Shown here: one piece after another, positions 26,226-34,959 of the stretch
Layout: each line of letters starts with the position of its first letter
How positions within the stretch are numbered: the stretch's first letter is position 1
Source: Candidatus Eiseniibacteriota bacterium
GTDB lineage: Bacteria; Orphanbacterota; Orphanbacteria; Orphanbacterales; Orphanbacteraceae
DNA: 64,000 nt
Direction of reading: 5' to 3'
NCBI GenBank assembly: GCA_029262235.1
Contig: JAJCZU010000002.1
Span: 992,001 to 1,056,000 of the forward strand
Made by a program: the position numbers and the translations under genes
Notes under the pieces: model-generated
Databases searched by the model: none
What the model saw: only the letters and a program-made list of their open reading frames with translations
What the model was told of the DNA's origin: nothing

Positions 26226-26327
26226 TGGCCCAAGATTTTCGCTCAGTACCCCCGTATCCGTCAACCGAGGCAATTCCGGGGATCGGCGCGGCTCAGCAGC
26301 CACGCGCACGGTCTTCTCGAGAGTTTC

Positions 26328-29126
26328 ATGAAACCATCGGTTCGCCACATCGTTCCTGTTCTCACGTTCGTCCTCGCGGCCGTTTTCTCATTCACCCCCG
26401 CATTCGCCCAGGCTCCGGACCGCATCGGCTCCATTCAGGGACGCGTGGTCGATCAGGAGACCGCGGAACCGATCGCATTCGCCGACATCATTCTCATGGG
26501 AACGGGGAAGGGCGCCATCTCGAAAGTGGACGGCTCGTATCTGCTCGTTCAGGTTCCCGAAGGCATTTATCAGGTTCGCGTGAACCGCATGGGTTACAAG
26601 AGCGAAGTGATCGATCAGGTGCGCGTCGAAGCCGGGTTCTCGAACAAACTCCAGATCAAGATGGAGCCGATCGCCGTGCGGGAAGTCGAGGTCATCGAAG
26701 TCTCGGGTGACCGGACCCTCGTGGACGTCGAAGTCGCGACGACCTCGCGCTTCATTACATCCGAAGAAATCGACGCGATGGCCGTCACGGTCGTGAACCA
26801 GGTCGTGGCCAAGCAGGCGGGCGTCGTCGAGCAGGACGACGGGCTCTATGTACGCGGAGGGCGCGCGGAAGACACGGTTTATCGAATCGATGGTGTGGTT
26901 GTGCGCGACCTCATCACCGGACGCAGCTCCGCGGGGAACATCAGCGCGCGGGCCGTGAAGAGCGTGGAAGTGATTACCGGAGGGTTCGACGCCGAATACG
27001 GACAGGCGCTTGCCGGCGTGATCGATATTCAGACGAAAGACGGCTCGAGCAAGTTCGCCGGCTACGGCGAGTACCAGACAGACCACCTGCCGCTCGTGAG
27101 CGAAACCTACCGCAACTTCGATCTCGACAATTTCGAAGTGCAGATGGAAGGCCCCGAGCCCATCAGCAAATACCTGCTCGAGCCGCTCGGCTGGAAGGTG
27201 CCGGGCAAGCTCAGCTTCTTCTGGACTTTGTCGGGCGAGTTCGATGACACGTATCTCGACGTGCGCGCGGCCGACGGGAGCAGCAGCACGCTGCGTTCCA
27301 ACTATGTCGACAGTTTCCTCGGGGCCGACATCAACTACTCGAACGACTTCTGGACTCCGCGCAACCAGAACCGCTGGCAGAGTCTTTACAAACTTTCATG
27401 GCAGCCGGGCGGGAAGGACAAGGTCAACCTGTCCTTCAACAAGAAGCTCGAAATCGACCACGGCTTCTTCCGTTCGAATCTCGTCGACGTTGTCGACCCG
27501 GGCGAACCCACGTCGAACTACAACTACGAGTGGAGCCGCCGCAAGGATCATGATTACACGTACACCGACGACACGAACACGATCACGTTCGACTGGCGCC
27601 ACATCTGGAACCGCCGCGTCGCGACCACACTGCGCCTTTCGCGCAACTTCAGCGCGTTCTTCCAGAACGTGCACGGCCGTCCGTGGTTCAGCTATGAAGA
27701 GCCGCAGGATCAGGACCTGCCCGTGAGCGAGGATGATCCGTTCTTCGTGAACACGGGTGACAACGATGTCTGGCACAACCGTTATACGGAAGCGTACGTC
27801 GGGTACTCGGACGTGTCGTACGAACCGAACGAGCATCATCGCTTCAAAGCCGGCATCGAAGCGTCCTACGAGAACATTCAGTTCGTCACCATTGCCGAGC
27901 CGTGGGTCCAGGATCCCGACGGCCTCGGGTTGAATCACGATCTCTGGCAGGTTTACCCGACAACGGGTTCCTGGTACGTGCAGGACAAGTTCAACTTCGA
28001 AGGCTTCATCGGAAACGTGGGTCTCCGCTACGACTACTGGTTCCCGGGCACTGCCGCGGAGCGTGCGCTCGAAGACACCAGCCGCGAGGCGTTCAATCAG
28101 GCGCTGCTCGACGACTTCGACGCGAACTCGAACACGATCTTCGGCCGCAAGTTCAAAGGCGAGCTGTTGCCGCGCTTCCAGGTATCGCATCCGATCACGG
28201 ACCACTCGCATCTGTTCTTCAATTACGGCCACTTCTCCCAGCGACCGAATTACTACTACGTCTATTCAAAACTCTCATCCGTATCGTCGGAAGACTTTCC
28301 CCTGATCGGGAACCTGAACCTCGATTCGAAGCGCACGGTCAAATACGAAATCGGCGCGCGGCATCAGTTCACGAAAGATCTCGCGATGGATTTCTCGGTC
28401 TTCTACAACGACATTTACGACTATCCGACTTCCGTTCGCTTCGATCGCCCGGGTGATTCCGATTTCTTCGTCTATATAAATGAGGACTTCGCGCGGTCGC
28501 GCGGTATCGAACTCGAAGTGCGCAAGAAGCGTTCGAAGTATCTCTGGGCGCGCGCGGCGTATACGTTCTCGACCGTTACGGGAAAGGCGTCGGACCCGAA
28601 CGGATCGAACCTCCTGCAGGAAACATTCGGTTCGTTCACGCAGATCGGGCGCGACGAAGAGTTCCTGTTCTGGAACCGGCCGCACAAACTCACGCTCGAC
28701 GTCACCCTTTCGGTCGGGGAGAAGACGGAACCCCCCGAGGTGTTCGGATACACGCTTCCGCAGGACTGGTCGTTGAACGTGTACTTCTGGGTGCAGTCGG
28801 GACGCGCGTTTACTCCGACAACGAATGCGGACGAGGAAACGGCCACGCGCAACTCCGCGAACGCTCCCTTCGAAAACACCTTCGATCTTCGCTATCGCAA
28901 GGGTTTTCATATGCTCGGCAGCAAGCTGAACTATCTCCTCGAAATCCGGAACATCTTCAACACGATCTACCCGCGCCGGATCGACTCCATTACCGGAGAG
29001 GGGTATGAGTTCGGCCAGGGATTCCTTGATCGCGATCTCACCCCGACCGATCTTGCGCAATACTCGGATCCTTCTTTCAACAGCCGGCCCCGCTCGATCC
29101 GACTCGGGATTTCCGGTGAGTTCTAG
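26328..29126 (+). CDS. TonB-dependent outer-membrane receptor
   Basis: A 932-residue receptor. A signal peptide (to AFAQ) is followed by a carboxypeptidase-regulatory-like domain (residues about 37-120, GSIQGRVVDQETAEPIAFADI). A plug domain comes next (GLYVRGGRAEDTVYRIDGVVV and VEVITGGFDAEYGQALAGVID), then a large beta-barrel with many aromatic residues ending in Phe. The architecture is like SusC/OAR-type receptors of the FCB group. It imports an unknown ligand or forms part of a surface system. It begins a five-gene operon to 34750. Start ATG 26328 has only a weak ribosome site. Confidence 0.92.
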   Translation: MKPSVRHIVPVLTFVLAAVFSFTPAFAQAPDRIGSIQGRVVDQETAEPIAFADIILMGTGKGAISKVDGSYLLVQVPEGIYQVRVNRMGYKSEVIDQVRVEAGFSNKLQIKMEPIAVREVEVIEVSGDRTLVDVEVATTSRFITSEEIDAMAVTVVNQVVAKQAGVVEQDDGLYVRGGRAEDTVYRIDGVVVRDLITGRSSAGNISARAVKSVEVITGGFDAEYGQALAGVIDIQTKDGSSKFAGYGEYQTDHLPLVSETYRNFDLDNFEVQMEGPEPISKYLLEPLGWKVPGKLSFFWTLSGEFDDTYLDVRAADGSSSTLRSNYVDSFLGADINYSNDFWTPRNQNRWQSLYKLSWQPGGKDKVNLSFNKKLEIDHGFFRSNLVDVVDPGEPTSNYNYEWSRRKDHDYTYTDDTNTITFDWRHIWNRRVATTLRLSRNFSAFFQNVHGRPWFSYEEPQDQDLPVSEDDPFFVNTGDNDVWHNRYTEAYVGYSDVSYEPNEHHRFKAGIEASYENIQFVTIAEPWVQDPDGLGLNHDLWQVYPTTGSWYVQDKFNFEGFIGNVGLRYDYWFPGTAAERALEDTSREAFNQALLDDFDANSNTIFGRKFKGELLPRFQVSHPITDHSHLFFNYGHFSQRPNYYYVYSKLSSVSSEDFPLIGNLNLDSKRTVKYEIGARHQFTKDLAMDFSVFYNDIYDYPTSVRFDRPGDSDFFVYINEDFARSRGIELEVRKKRSKYLWARAAYTFSTVTGKASDPNGSNLLQETFGSFTQIGRDEEFLFWNRPHKLTLDVTLSVGEKTEPPEVFGYTLPQDWSLNVYFWVQSGRAFTPTTNADEETATRNSANAPFENTFDLRYRKGFHMLGSKLNYLLEIRNIFNTIYPRRIDSITGEGYEFGQGFLDRDLTPTDLAQYSDPSFNSRPRSIRLGISGEF

Positions 29127-30132
29127 GATCCGCATCGCGGCGCTCGCCGCGACCTTCCTGCTGGTCGCCCTCGTGCCAGGACGCGCCATGGCCCAGTCCG
29201 ATTTCGGAGAGGAGCGGGTCGGCACGAACATGGGCACGTTCCTCAAGATCGGAATCGGGGGGAAGGCCGTCGCCCTGGGCGAAGCGTTCATCGCCATCGC
29301 CGACGATCCGTCGACCATCTACTGGAACCCGGCCGGCCTCTCGAATCTGTCGGAAAGGGAAATCTACTTCTCGCACACCGCATGGGTGGCCGACATTGAC
29401 TACGAATACGTTGCCTACGTGCAGCCCACGCCTCAGTTCATGAACACGACCGTCGGTTTTCATATCGGCACGCTTCGCACCGACCTTCTGGAGACGACCG
29501 AAGAGCAACCCACCGGAACCGGACGCGGATTCACGTACTCGGATCTCTTTGTAGGCGTGGCCGCTTCTCGTCAGTTTACGAACAAACTTTCACTCGGTTT
29601 CGGCGTAAAGTATATTCGCGAAGACCATGGCGGTGCGATCGGCGCGCCCAGCGTCGACACATGGGCGGCCGACTTCGGGACCTTCTACCGCCTGGGCATC
29701 AAGAGCGCGGTCTTTTCCGTCACGCTCACGAACTTCGGACCCGACTGGAAACCGGATGGCACGTTTAACGAAGTGACCGCGGCCGGAACACAGATCGAAC
29801 GCGAATACGAATCCTTTTCGACGCCCACGAGCTTCAAAGCGGGGCTGAGCAGCGTTCTCTGGCAGGAAAACGACTTCAAGCACCTCGCCGCGGTCGAAAT
29901 GAACCGCCCGCCTGACAACGCCGAAACGTACCGCATCGCAACGGAACTGACTTATATGGACATGCTGGCCCTTCGGACCGGCTACAGCCTGAACGCCGAC
30001 GAACTCAAATGGAGCGGCGGACTCGGTGTGATTCTCCGGACGGGCGGCATCGGGCAGCGCGTGGACTACGCGTTCACGCAGACCGAGCACCTCGGCCGGA
30101 TCGATCGCATCTCAGCGGGGATTCGATTCTGA
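29116..30132 (+). CDS. PorV/PorQ-family outer-membrane protein
   Basis: A 338-residue beta-barrel protein. A signal segment (RIRIAALAATFLLVALVPGRAMAQ split over residues 4-27) precedes FLKIGIGGKAVALGEAFIA and DPSTIYWNPAGLSNL, the PorV hallmark. The rest shows alternating strands and ends in Phe. PorV acts as a shuttle for cargo of the type IX secretion system in Bacteroidetes; distant relatives are common in other FCB phyla. The GTG at 29116 overlaps the receptor gene by 11 bases. The ATGs further upstream lie inside the receptor frame. Confidence 0.85.
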   Translation: MSSRIRIAALAATFLLVALVPGRAMAQSDFGEERVGTNMGTFLKIGIGGKAVALGEAFIAIADDPSTIYWNPAGLSNLSEREIYFSHTAWVADIDYEYVAYVQPTPQFMNTTVGFHIGTLRTDLLETTEEQPTGTGRGFTYSDLFVGVAASRQFTNKLSLGFGVKYIREDHGGAIGAPSVDTWAADFGTFYRLGIKSAVFSVTLTNFGPDWKPDGTFNEVTAAGTQIEREYESFSTPTSFKAGLSSVLWQENDFKHLAAVEMNRPPDNAETYRIATELTYMDMLALRTGYSLNADELKWSGGLGVILRTGGIGQRVDYAFTQTEHLGRIDRISAGIRF

Positions 30133-31304
30133 TGGGCCGCATGCGTTTCATGATCATGCTTGCCGGCGCGCTGCTGGTATCGGGATGCGGCAACAAGATC
30201 GACCTGCCGCAGGAAGGCGACAGTGGCGAGATTCCGTTCAAGAACTACTTCGTGTACGCCACGTGGACGAACCTCGGCGCCATTACGGACATTCTCGTGA
30301 CGCGCGCGCAATGGGTGTACATGGCGGAAGACAGCGCCACCGTGAAGCGCTATCGCGCCAAAGGGGGGACGGGGGGAGACGGCACCCGTTTCGCCGAAGC
30401 GCGCGAGACGCTGAGCGGGCTCGAAAGGCCCGTCAAACTCGACGAAGGTTCGGATGACCGGCTCTGGGTGCTCGATCTGACAGCCGGCTATCCGGCAACG
30501 GTCCCGGAGGTCAGACTGTACGATCTCTTCCAGCAGAGCGTCACGAACGCCTGGTCCGACACGGTCTGGTCGTTCGTCGACACGCTCTGGCGTGAGCCGG
30601 GCGCCGACTCGGCGAACATCAGGCGCCAGATCCGCACAGTTGATCTGCGCGCACTCGAAGCGGACTCCGACGATCACGTGTTCGTCGCCGGGCGCAGCTT
30701 CGGATATCAGGAGCATCAGATCATCCAGTACGATACGAACTTCGTCGAAAACCCCACGTTCCCCGGCCAGTTCAACGGGCTCACACCGGTCGGCATCGAC
30801 ACGGTATACGAAGACACGACCGATACATGGTTCATTCGCAAATACGACGACGCGGGCAAGTTTCAGTTCGAGGCCGTCGGCACCGGGACGGGCTTCGGTT
30901 TCGGCGTCGACATTTCCGACTTCACGGTCTCCGATGATTTTCTCGGCTTCGTCGACTCGCAGCAGGATCGCGTCAAGTTCACGGATCCCGACGTCGAATA
31001 CGGCGGCTTCGACGCGATCGACGGCACGGACGCCGTAGAAGAAGGAACACCTTCGCAGAAACTCGTGCTCGATCCGGGCGGTGTCGCGACAGACCCCAGC
31101 GGGTTCCTCTATATATCGGACACGGGGAACGGGCGCATTCTGAAGTACCGGCCGAACCTCGTGTTCCAGACGCGCGTCGACCAGAACGCGCCGGGCCTCG
31201 CCGTTGCGCCGACGACCATCGCCGCGACCGACACCCTTGTTTATGTTTACGATTCTGCGGAAGAGAAGATGATCCTGTTCGAATTCCCGAAACTCACGGA
31301 CTGA
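30132..31304 (+). CDS. Lipoprotein with NHL/beta-propeller-like repeats
   Basis: A 390-residue lipoprotein (lipobox LLVSGC near residue 18). The sequence contains repeats of the type GGVATDPSGFLYISDTGNGRILKY near residue 315 and related strands earlier, which are typical of NHL six-bladed propellers. It starts at the PorV stop (TGATG). It probably forms a surface scaffold with the next two genes. Substrate unknown. Confidence 0.75.
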   Translation: MGRMRFMIMLAGALLVSGCGNKIDLPQEGDSGEIPFKNYFVYATWTNLGAITDILVTRAQWVYMAEDSATVKRYRAKGGTGGDGTRFAEARETLSGLERPVKLDEGSDDRLWVLDLTAGYPATVPEVRLYDLFQQSVTNAWSDTVWSFVDTLWREPGADSANIRRQIRTVDLRALEADSDDHVFVAGRSFGYQEHQIIQYDTNFVENPTFPGQFNGLTPVGIDTVYEDTTDTWFIRKYDDAGKFQFEAVGTGTGFGFGVDISDFTVSDDFLGFVDSQQDRVKFTDPDVEYGGFDAIDGTDAVEEGTPSQKLVLDPGGVATDPSGFLYISDTGNGRILKYRPNLVFQTRVDQNAPGLAVAPTTIAATDTLVYVYDSAEEKMILFEFPKLTD

Positions 31305-31307
31305 CCG

Positions 31308-33203
31308 ATGGCCTATATGAAACACAACCGATCAATCGTGTCACTTGCCGCAGGAGCGCTCCTTCTCGTCGCGCTCCTCGCAGCACCCGCAGAGGCGCAG
31401 CAGTCGCAGCCCGACGCGAAGTTCACGGACATCAACCTGCTCGGCCTCATGGTCAACAACAACGGATTTCTCGGGACGAACCTGCCGAACGGGCAGTCGC
31501 CTCCGTCGTTCGAGTATCCGCTCGGAACCGATCTGGAGCGCATGATCGCAGGAGGCCTCTGGATCGGGGCCATCAACGTGGACGGCGACACACTCGTTTC
31601 GACCGGCGCGATCGACGCGTTCTTCGGTTCGAACAACGTGAACAGCGAGTACACGGCAGGGCCGCGCATTACAGAGCGCTCGTTCCTTCAGAACAGCCGT
31701 TTTTACGATCCGGACAACGCGATTTCGGAACAGGACTACGTGGCGATCTTCAACGATCTCGAGATCAAGAGTTCGCAGCACAGGCCACTGAATATAGAAG
31801 TGACCCTCGAAACGTATGCGTGGAGTTTCGAACCGGTGAACCATCTCGTCATCATGAGTTACAACATCAAAAACACGAGCCAGCGCAGGCTCGAAAATGT
31901 GTATGTCGGCCTCTATGCCGAACTGCTCGCGTGCAACAAGAACGCGACCCCGAACTTCCCGGGAGGCGGGGTCTGTTTCGACCGCAAGCATTACGAATAC
32001 GAAAGTTCCCAGCGCCTCTGGGGCAACCACTACTACGATTTCAACAATACGCTCGTGCCGGGGTGGGGGGGCTTCCAGATTCTGGGCGTCACGTCGCCCG
32101 GCGGGGAGAAGATCGAGGACCTTACGGTCACATACGACTGGGAACCGTTCGATCAGGCGGGGGCGCCGCGCCGCCGTGACGCCGATCGATTCGCACGCAT
32201 GGCGTCGGGCATTATCGATCCGACCGTTACCGACAATCCCATGGACCAGGGAACCGCGGATCCCACGGCCACCCTCAGCATCGGCCCGTTCCGGTTCCTC
32301 GAGCCCGACTCGAGCGTCCAGGTCGTATTCGCGGCGGTGGGGGGACGAGACTGGGAGGACTTCAAGTTCCACGGCGGCTGGGCGCAGAGCACCTACGACT
32401 CCGATTATCAGATTCCGCTTCCGCCTCCTTCGCCCGGACTCTTCGCCGCGCCCGGCCCGAACAACGTCGATCTCTTCTGGGACGCGTTCCCTGAGACGAT
32501 TCCCGATCCGGTCCTCGAAGACTCGCTCGATTTCCAGGGCTATCGCCTTTACGTTTCGCGCGACAATGTCGACTTCACGCAGGTGGGTGAGTTTGACGTA
32601 GCAGACACGATCGGATTCAACACCGGCTTCGAAGCCGTGAAGTTCGACACGATCATCGACGGGCACCAGTACCGCTACCGATACACCGTGCCTTCGCTCA
32701 AGGACGGTTTCGAGTATTTTGTGGCGATCACGTCCTACGACAAGGGCGCCCCGAACCAGGGAGTGCCCCCGCTCGAGAGCGGCATCACGCAGAACAGGCG
32801 CACGATCATCCCCGGCCCCGGCAAATCGACGAACGCGGCCTCGAAACCGAAAACGATCGTGTTCCCGAATCCATACAGGGGGGAGGCGGTCTGGGACGGC
32901 GAGTTCGACCGCGAGCGCCTGATCTACTTCGCGAACCTGCCCGCGCGCGCGACGATTCGCATCTTCACGCTTGCCGGCGATCTGCTCGACGAGATCGAGT
33001 TCGACGCTGACACGTACTCGGGCGAGAACGCGGCCGCGATCTTCGACCCTGATTTCGACCCGCCTGCACTGTCCGGCGGCCTCGCGGCGTGGGATCTTCT
33101 TACGAGCCAGGATCAGACGATTGCATCCGGGCTCTACATCTTCTCGGTTGAAGACCATGCGACCGGTGAAAACGAAGTCGGAAAGTTCCTGGTGATCCGA
33201 TGA
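31308..33203 (+). CDS. Large secreted surface protein with fibronectin-like and C-terminal Ig-like region
   Basis: A 631-residue exported protein. After the signal peptide (to AEAQ) comes a region of unique beta-rich sequence (residues about 35-370), then a fibronectin-like segment (NNVDLFWDAFPET... with DSLDFQGYRLYVSRD). The end has the FlgD-like Ig pattern: FPNPYRGEAVWDG, ATIRIFTLAGDLLDEIE, and a final SGLYIFSVEDHATGEN...KFLVIR. This C-terminal type is linked to cell-surface sorting in FCB bacteria. It overlaps the next gene by 4 bases. Such proteins recur as a gene pair with PorV-like proteins; the ligand is unknown. Confidence 0.72.
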   Translation: MAYMKHNRSIVSLAAGALLLVALLAAPAEAQQSQPDAKFTDINLLGLMVNNNGFLGTNLPNGQSPPSFEYPLGTDLERMIAGGLWIGAINVDGDTLVSTGAIDAFFGSNNVNSEYTAGPRITERSFLQNSRFYDPDNAISEQDYVAIFNDLEIKSSQHRPLNIEVTLETYAWSFEPVNHLVIMSYNIKNTSQRRLENVYVGLYAELLACNKNATPNFPGGGVCFDRKHYEYESSQRLWGNHYYDFNNTLVPGWGGFQILGVTSPGGEKIEDLTVTYDWEPFDQAGAPRRRDADRFARMASGIIDPTVTDNPMDQGTADPTATLSIGPFRFLEPDSSVQVVFAAVGGRDWEDFKFHGGWAQSTYDSDYQIPLPPPSPGLFAAPGPNNVDLFWDAFPETIPDPVLEDSLDFQGYRLYVSRDNVDFTQVGEFDVADTIGFNTGFEAVKFDTIIDGHQYRYRYTVPSLKDGFEYFVAITSYDKGAPNQGVPPLESGITQNRRTIIPGPGKSTNAASKPKTIVFPNPYRGEAVWDGEFDRERLIYFANLPARATIRIFTLAGDLLDEIEFDADTYSGENAAAIFDPDFDPPALSGGLAAWDLLTSQDQTIASGLYIFSVEDHATGENEVGKFLVIR

Positions 33204-34750
33204 ACCGAAGCACACTCGTCCATTCCCTGATCGCGCTCGCGCTCGTACTGGGAACCGGAGCGCTCATCGTGAGCTGTTCCGACAACTCGTTCGACCCGGT
33301 CGGCAATCAGCCGCCCGAAACGGGACTCGTTTTCCAGGCTGCCGTGCAGGACACGCTTTCTCCCGTCTTCTATTCCGTCAACATGAAGTGGTGGGGGAGC
33401 GATCCCGACGGCGAGATCATCGGCTTTGAGTACAAATGGACGCCCGTCACCGACCATGAAACGTTCGACTTCGATACGTCCTGGGTCTACACGGCCTTCA
33501 CGACAAAACTCTTCAACGTGCCGGTACCCGACTCGTCCGCGAGTTACTCGTTCGCCGTCCGCGCGATCGATAACGAGGAGCTGCGCGACCCGACGCCCGC
33601 GATGGAGTTCTATCCGTTCGTAAACCGGCCGCCGACGGGGCGGATTCGATTCCGGGAACTGCTGCCCGACTCGACATGGCCCGTGATCGCGTTCGGCTGG
33701 GACGCGTTCGACCCCGACGGCGACTCGACGCTCGCGTCGCACGAAGTCTGGGTCAAGGGGCAGGAAGACCGCATCACGTACCTGCCTGCGGACGTCGACA
33801 CGATCCTGATCAAGCCCGCGAGCCTCGATACGTTCGGCGACGTCACGATCTACTTCCAGACGGTCGACCAGGGCTTCGCCCGCGGAGCGCGCGACTCGTT
33901 CAACGTGCATCTGTACGAAACGCCGGGCGACATTCTGCTCGTCGACGGTTACGACCTCGCTTCGATCGGGCTCGTCAATTCCGACGGCTTCTACAAAGAC
34001 GCGCTGAACGAGCGGGTCGGCCCCGAAGGGTATACGTATCTCGATCTCGCGAAGCGCCCGTTCGATACGGACGTTCGCTTCGAAGCGTTCCTCGAAGCGT
34101 TTCATACGGTGATCTGGTACACGGGGGTCAAGCAGCGTTCGGTGCAGTCCGATCAGGCGAATTTCTCGCAGATGACGCTGGCCGACAGCGTGATGGGCGA
34201 GTATCTCAAGAAAGGTGGCAATCTGTTCCTGTCGTCCCTGAACGGCGCCGGCACGTTTGCCGGGTTCAGTCCCACATTCAGCAGGCAGAATCTGGGAATC
34301 CCGTCCTTCTATCGCAATCGCACGACCGCGTCCACCAGCTTCGAGTTCGACCCGACACGCGGCCAGCCCTGCCTGATCGCCGATCTGACGGCCCAGGAGC
34401 CGGAATACGTCGACCTTTCGCTCCGCTGCCCGATCCAGTTTCCGGGCATCGACTCGCCCGACACGACGAATCCCGAACTGGCGGCGGAACTGATCTACCG
34501 CATGCCGGGAGGCGTGTTCAAGGGCCAGTTCCTGATTTCGCGTGACACGACGATTGTCGGGGATACGATATCAGTCGCAATCGATACGATTCCGATGGGT
34601 TTCTACCCCGGCACCCGGTACGACATCCCGGACGGCGGGAAGACCATCTTCTTTTCGCTTCCGTACTCGCTTTACAGCGGGACGGGGGATAACAGTGAGA
34701 ATCTGCAGACTCTTCTCGACTGGCTCGGGACCCCGTCCGGAGCCCCCTGA
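33200..34750 (+). CDS. Large lipoprotein, last gene of the receptor operon
   Basis: A 516-residue lipoprotein (lipobox ALIVSC near residue 26, after a hydrophobic signal). The N-terminal half is fibronectin/Ig-like: PPETGLVFQ, then VNMKWWGSDPDGEIIGFEYKW and repeated VNRPPTGRIRF. The C-terminal half (from about residue 235, DILLVDGYDLAS) is alpha/beta-like, resembling Rossmann-type or glutamine-amidotransferase-like segments with no catalytic residues seen. It ends just before the promoter at 34798. It may form a surface complex with the preceding proteins. Confidence 0.7.
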   Translation: MNRSTLVHSLIALALVLGTGALIVSCSDNSFDPVGNQPPETGLVFQAAVQDTLSPVFYSVNMKWWGSDPDGEIIGFEYKWTPVTDHETFDFDTSWVYTAFTTKLFNVPVPDSSASYSFAVRAIDNEELRDPTPAMEFYPFVNRPPTGRIRFRELLPDSTWPVIAFGWDAFDPDGDSTLASHEVWVKGQEDRITYLPADVDTILIKPASLDTFGDVTIYFQTVDQGFARGARDSFNVHLYETPGDILLVDGYDLASIGLVNSDGFYKDALNERVGPEGYTYLDLAKRPFDTDVRFEAFLEAFHTVIWYTGVKQRSVQSDQANFSQMTLADSVMGEYLKKGGNLFLSSLNGAGTFAGFSPTFSRQNLGIPSFYRNRTTASTSFEFDPTRGQPCLIADLTAQEPEYVDLSLRCPIQFPGIDSPDTTNPELAAELIYRMPGGVFKGQFLISRDTTIVGDTISVAIDTIPMGFYPGTRYDIPDGGKTIFFSLPYSLYSGTGDNSENLQTLLDWLGTPSGAP

Positions 34751-34797
34751 TTCGCCCCTGATTCGCCCCCGTTTCGGCCCGTAAGCCCTTCCCAGCC

Positions 34798-34826
34798 TTG
34801 CTTTTCATGCCCGATACTGCTATAGT
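34798..34826 (+). promoter_or_regulatory. Strong sigma70-type promoter before the OB-fold secreted protein
   Basis: TTGCTT at 34798-34803 and TATAGT at 34821-34826, spacing 17. The leader is about 125 bases. It holds a two-part stem-loop at 34865-34901 (GCAGCC/GGCTGC outside, GCCTT/AAGGC inside). Confidence 0.7.
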
Positions 34827-34959
34827 AGTCCTGTCCTATAACGTTCGAAACGCGCGTGAACCCAGCAGCCGTTTCCCTCCGCCTTCCAAGGCGTTGGCTG
34901 CGATCGGGCTCGTTCGCATTCGTATCCACACATCAGTGATTGCAGGAGGAACAGAGAGC

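Noticed and set aside
31341-33215. 624-codon open frame on the minus strand
   Set aside because: Antisense to the secreted surface protein; high GC at codon ends creates such frames. No motif or ribosome site seen.
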